Shown here piece by piece: positions 5,094 to 6,037 of a DNA stretch of 6,037 nucleotides. The DNA lies in NCBI GenBank assembly GCA_913054115.1, contig CAJXIS010000146.1, positions 1 through 6,037 of the forward strand. Direction: 5' to 3'. The notes under the pieces are model-generated. The model was not told the DNA's origin. It did not search any database and saw nothing but the letters and a program-made list of their open reading frames with translations. Position numbers and translations under genes: made by a program. How positions within the stretch are numbered: the stretch's first letter is position 1; each line of letters starts with the position of its first letter. This DNA is from an uncultured Acidimicrobiaceae bacterium. Its GTDB lineage: Bacteria; Actinomycetota; Acidimicrobiia; Acidimicrobiales; MedAcidi-G1.

Positions 5094-6037
5094 ATGTCTG
5101 CGCCGATGGGAATGCTCCACGCCATGTCCCACCACGGCGGACGGGTCCCCCCGGTCGGCAGGGAGACCCGGCGGCGCGTCTGGGCCTTCGCCCACCCCTA
5201 CCGGGCAATGGTCGCCGGCTTCGTCGCGACCGTCGTTCTCTCGTCGGTCCTCGGGGTCGTCCCGCCGCTGCTGTTCCGCGAGATCATCGACGGCGCCATC
5301 GCCGACGGCGACCGAGGCCGCATCACCGTGCTGGGAGGGCTCGTCATCGTCGCCGCCCTCGCCCATGCGCTGCTCTCGTTCCTCGAACGCTGGTGGTCGT
5401 CGATCATCGGCGAGGGCGTCATCTACGACCTCCGGGTCGCCCTCTTCGACCACGTGCAGCGGCTGCCGATCTCGTTCTTCACCCGAACCCAGACCGGGGC
5501 GCTCGTCAGCCGCCTCAACAACGACGTCATCGGCGCCCAGCGGGCCCTCACCGGCACGCTCGGCACGGTCGTGGCGAACACGATCACCGGCATCACCACG
5601 GTCGCCACGATGCTCTACCTCGAATGGCGGATCACGCTTCTCTCCCTGGTGCTCATCCCGCTCTTCGTGCTTCCCGCCCGGCGCGTCGGACGGATCATCG
5701 CCGACATCACCCGCGAGGGCATGAACCTCAACGCCTCCATGAACACCACGATGACCGAACGCTTCAACGTGGCGGGCGCACAGTTGGTGAAGCTGTTCGG
5801 CCGACCCGACGAGGAATGCGGCGACTTCGCCGACCGGGCCGGCCGGGTCCGCGACATCGGCATCCGCAGCGCCCTCTACAGCCGCACCTTCCTCATCGCC
5901 CTCACGCTGCTCGGCGCCATCGGAACCGCAGCCGTCTACTGGGTGGGCGGCACGATGGCGATCGACGAGGCCATCAGCATCGGCACCCTGGCCTCGATGG
6001 GCGTGCTCGTGGCACAGGTCTACGGACCGCTGGCACA
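5094..6037 (+). CDS. ABC exporter (membrane domain), 3' end beyond window
   Basis: Translation from ATG 5094 stays open to the window edge (314 complete codons) and gives the membrane half of an exporter-type ABC transporter of the MsbA/multidrug kind. Hydrophobic spans lie near residues 38-60, 77-97, 155-175, 180-199 and 264-284, and a sixth begins at the edge. VALFDHVQRLPISFFTRTQTGALVSRLNNDV (about 114-144) is the conserved intracellular loop with the first coupling helix. MNTTMTERFNVAGAQLVKLFGRP (215-237) is the matching second cytoplasmic segment. Polypeptides of this kind normally continue into a fused ATPase domain, which is outside the window. The soluble N-terminus is His/Arg-rich. 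Alternative ATGs follow at 5106, 5112 and 5124, but the TAGGCT spacing supports 5094. The substrate cannot be predicted. Confidence 0.88.
   Translation, partial: MSAPMGMLHAMSHHGGRVPPVGRETRRRVWAFAHPYRAMVAGFVATVVLSSVLGVVPPLLFREIIDGAIADGDRGRITVLGGLVIVAALAHALLSFLERWWSSIIGEGVIYDLRVALFDHVQRLPISFFTRTQTGALVSRLNNDVIGAQRALTGTLGTVVANTITGITTVATMLYLEWRITLLSLVLIPLFVLPARRVGRIIADITREGMNLNASMNTTMTERFNVAGAQLVKLFGRPDEECGDFADRAGRVRDIGIRSALYSRTFLIALTLLGAIGTAAVYWVGGTMAIDEAISIGTLASMGVLVAQVYGPLA

Noticed and set aside
5025..5453. 142-residue - strand frame opposite the start of the ABC exporter
   Set aside because: It is highly charged (Asp/Glu/Arg/Gly-rich) with no family features and lies antisense to a well-supported membrane protein gene.

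Overview
The window is GC-rich (about two thirds G+C by eye), with codons ending mostly in C or G and closely packed genes. The protein types point to an actinobacterium: an HtdZ/NodN-like MaoC hydratase, a mycobacterial-style 'YMFKDVP' amidohydrolase-like protein, a family III CoA-transferase and an actinobacterial-type ABC exporter. A member of the Acidimicrobiia or a relative would fit, but this is inference from family resemblance and not a placement.

Layout. Bases 1-398 are a C-rich spacer holding an exact 46-bp direct repeat and, nearer the gene, an imperfect inverted repeat. A MaoC-family hydratase (399-863, +) converges on a short-chain dehydrogenase/reductase (944-1762, -), with an 80-bp repeat-containing spacer between them. 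The SDR diverges from a two-gene + strand unit: an amidohydrolase_2-fold protein (1820-2785) and, 8 bases further on, a short PrmA-like methyltransferase (2794-3453). A 289-bp spacer of tandem C-rich repeats (3454-3742) separates this unit from a convergent family III CoA-transferase (3743-4978, -). The CoA-transferase diverges from an ABC exporter gene (from 5094, +) that runs off the right edge before its ATPase domain.

How the genes may work together. MaoC hydratase, SDR and CoA-transferase are all typical of acyl-CoA chemistry (hydration, 3-hydroxyacyl or alcohol oxidation, CoA transfer). They lie on different strands and need not form one pathway.

The most interesting points are these. 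The amidohydrolase-like protein has lost the HxH metal ligands and the catalytic Asp of its superfamily, and it is tightly coupled to a PrmA-like methyltransferase without the usual L11-binding N-terminal domain. All three repeat-bearing spacers are C-rich on the same strand, each with its own repeat unit. Three start codons sit exactly 6 nt downstream of an nAnnnT hexamer, suggesting leaderless transcripts. I see no rRNA, tRNA, CRISPR array or insertion sequence.
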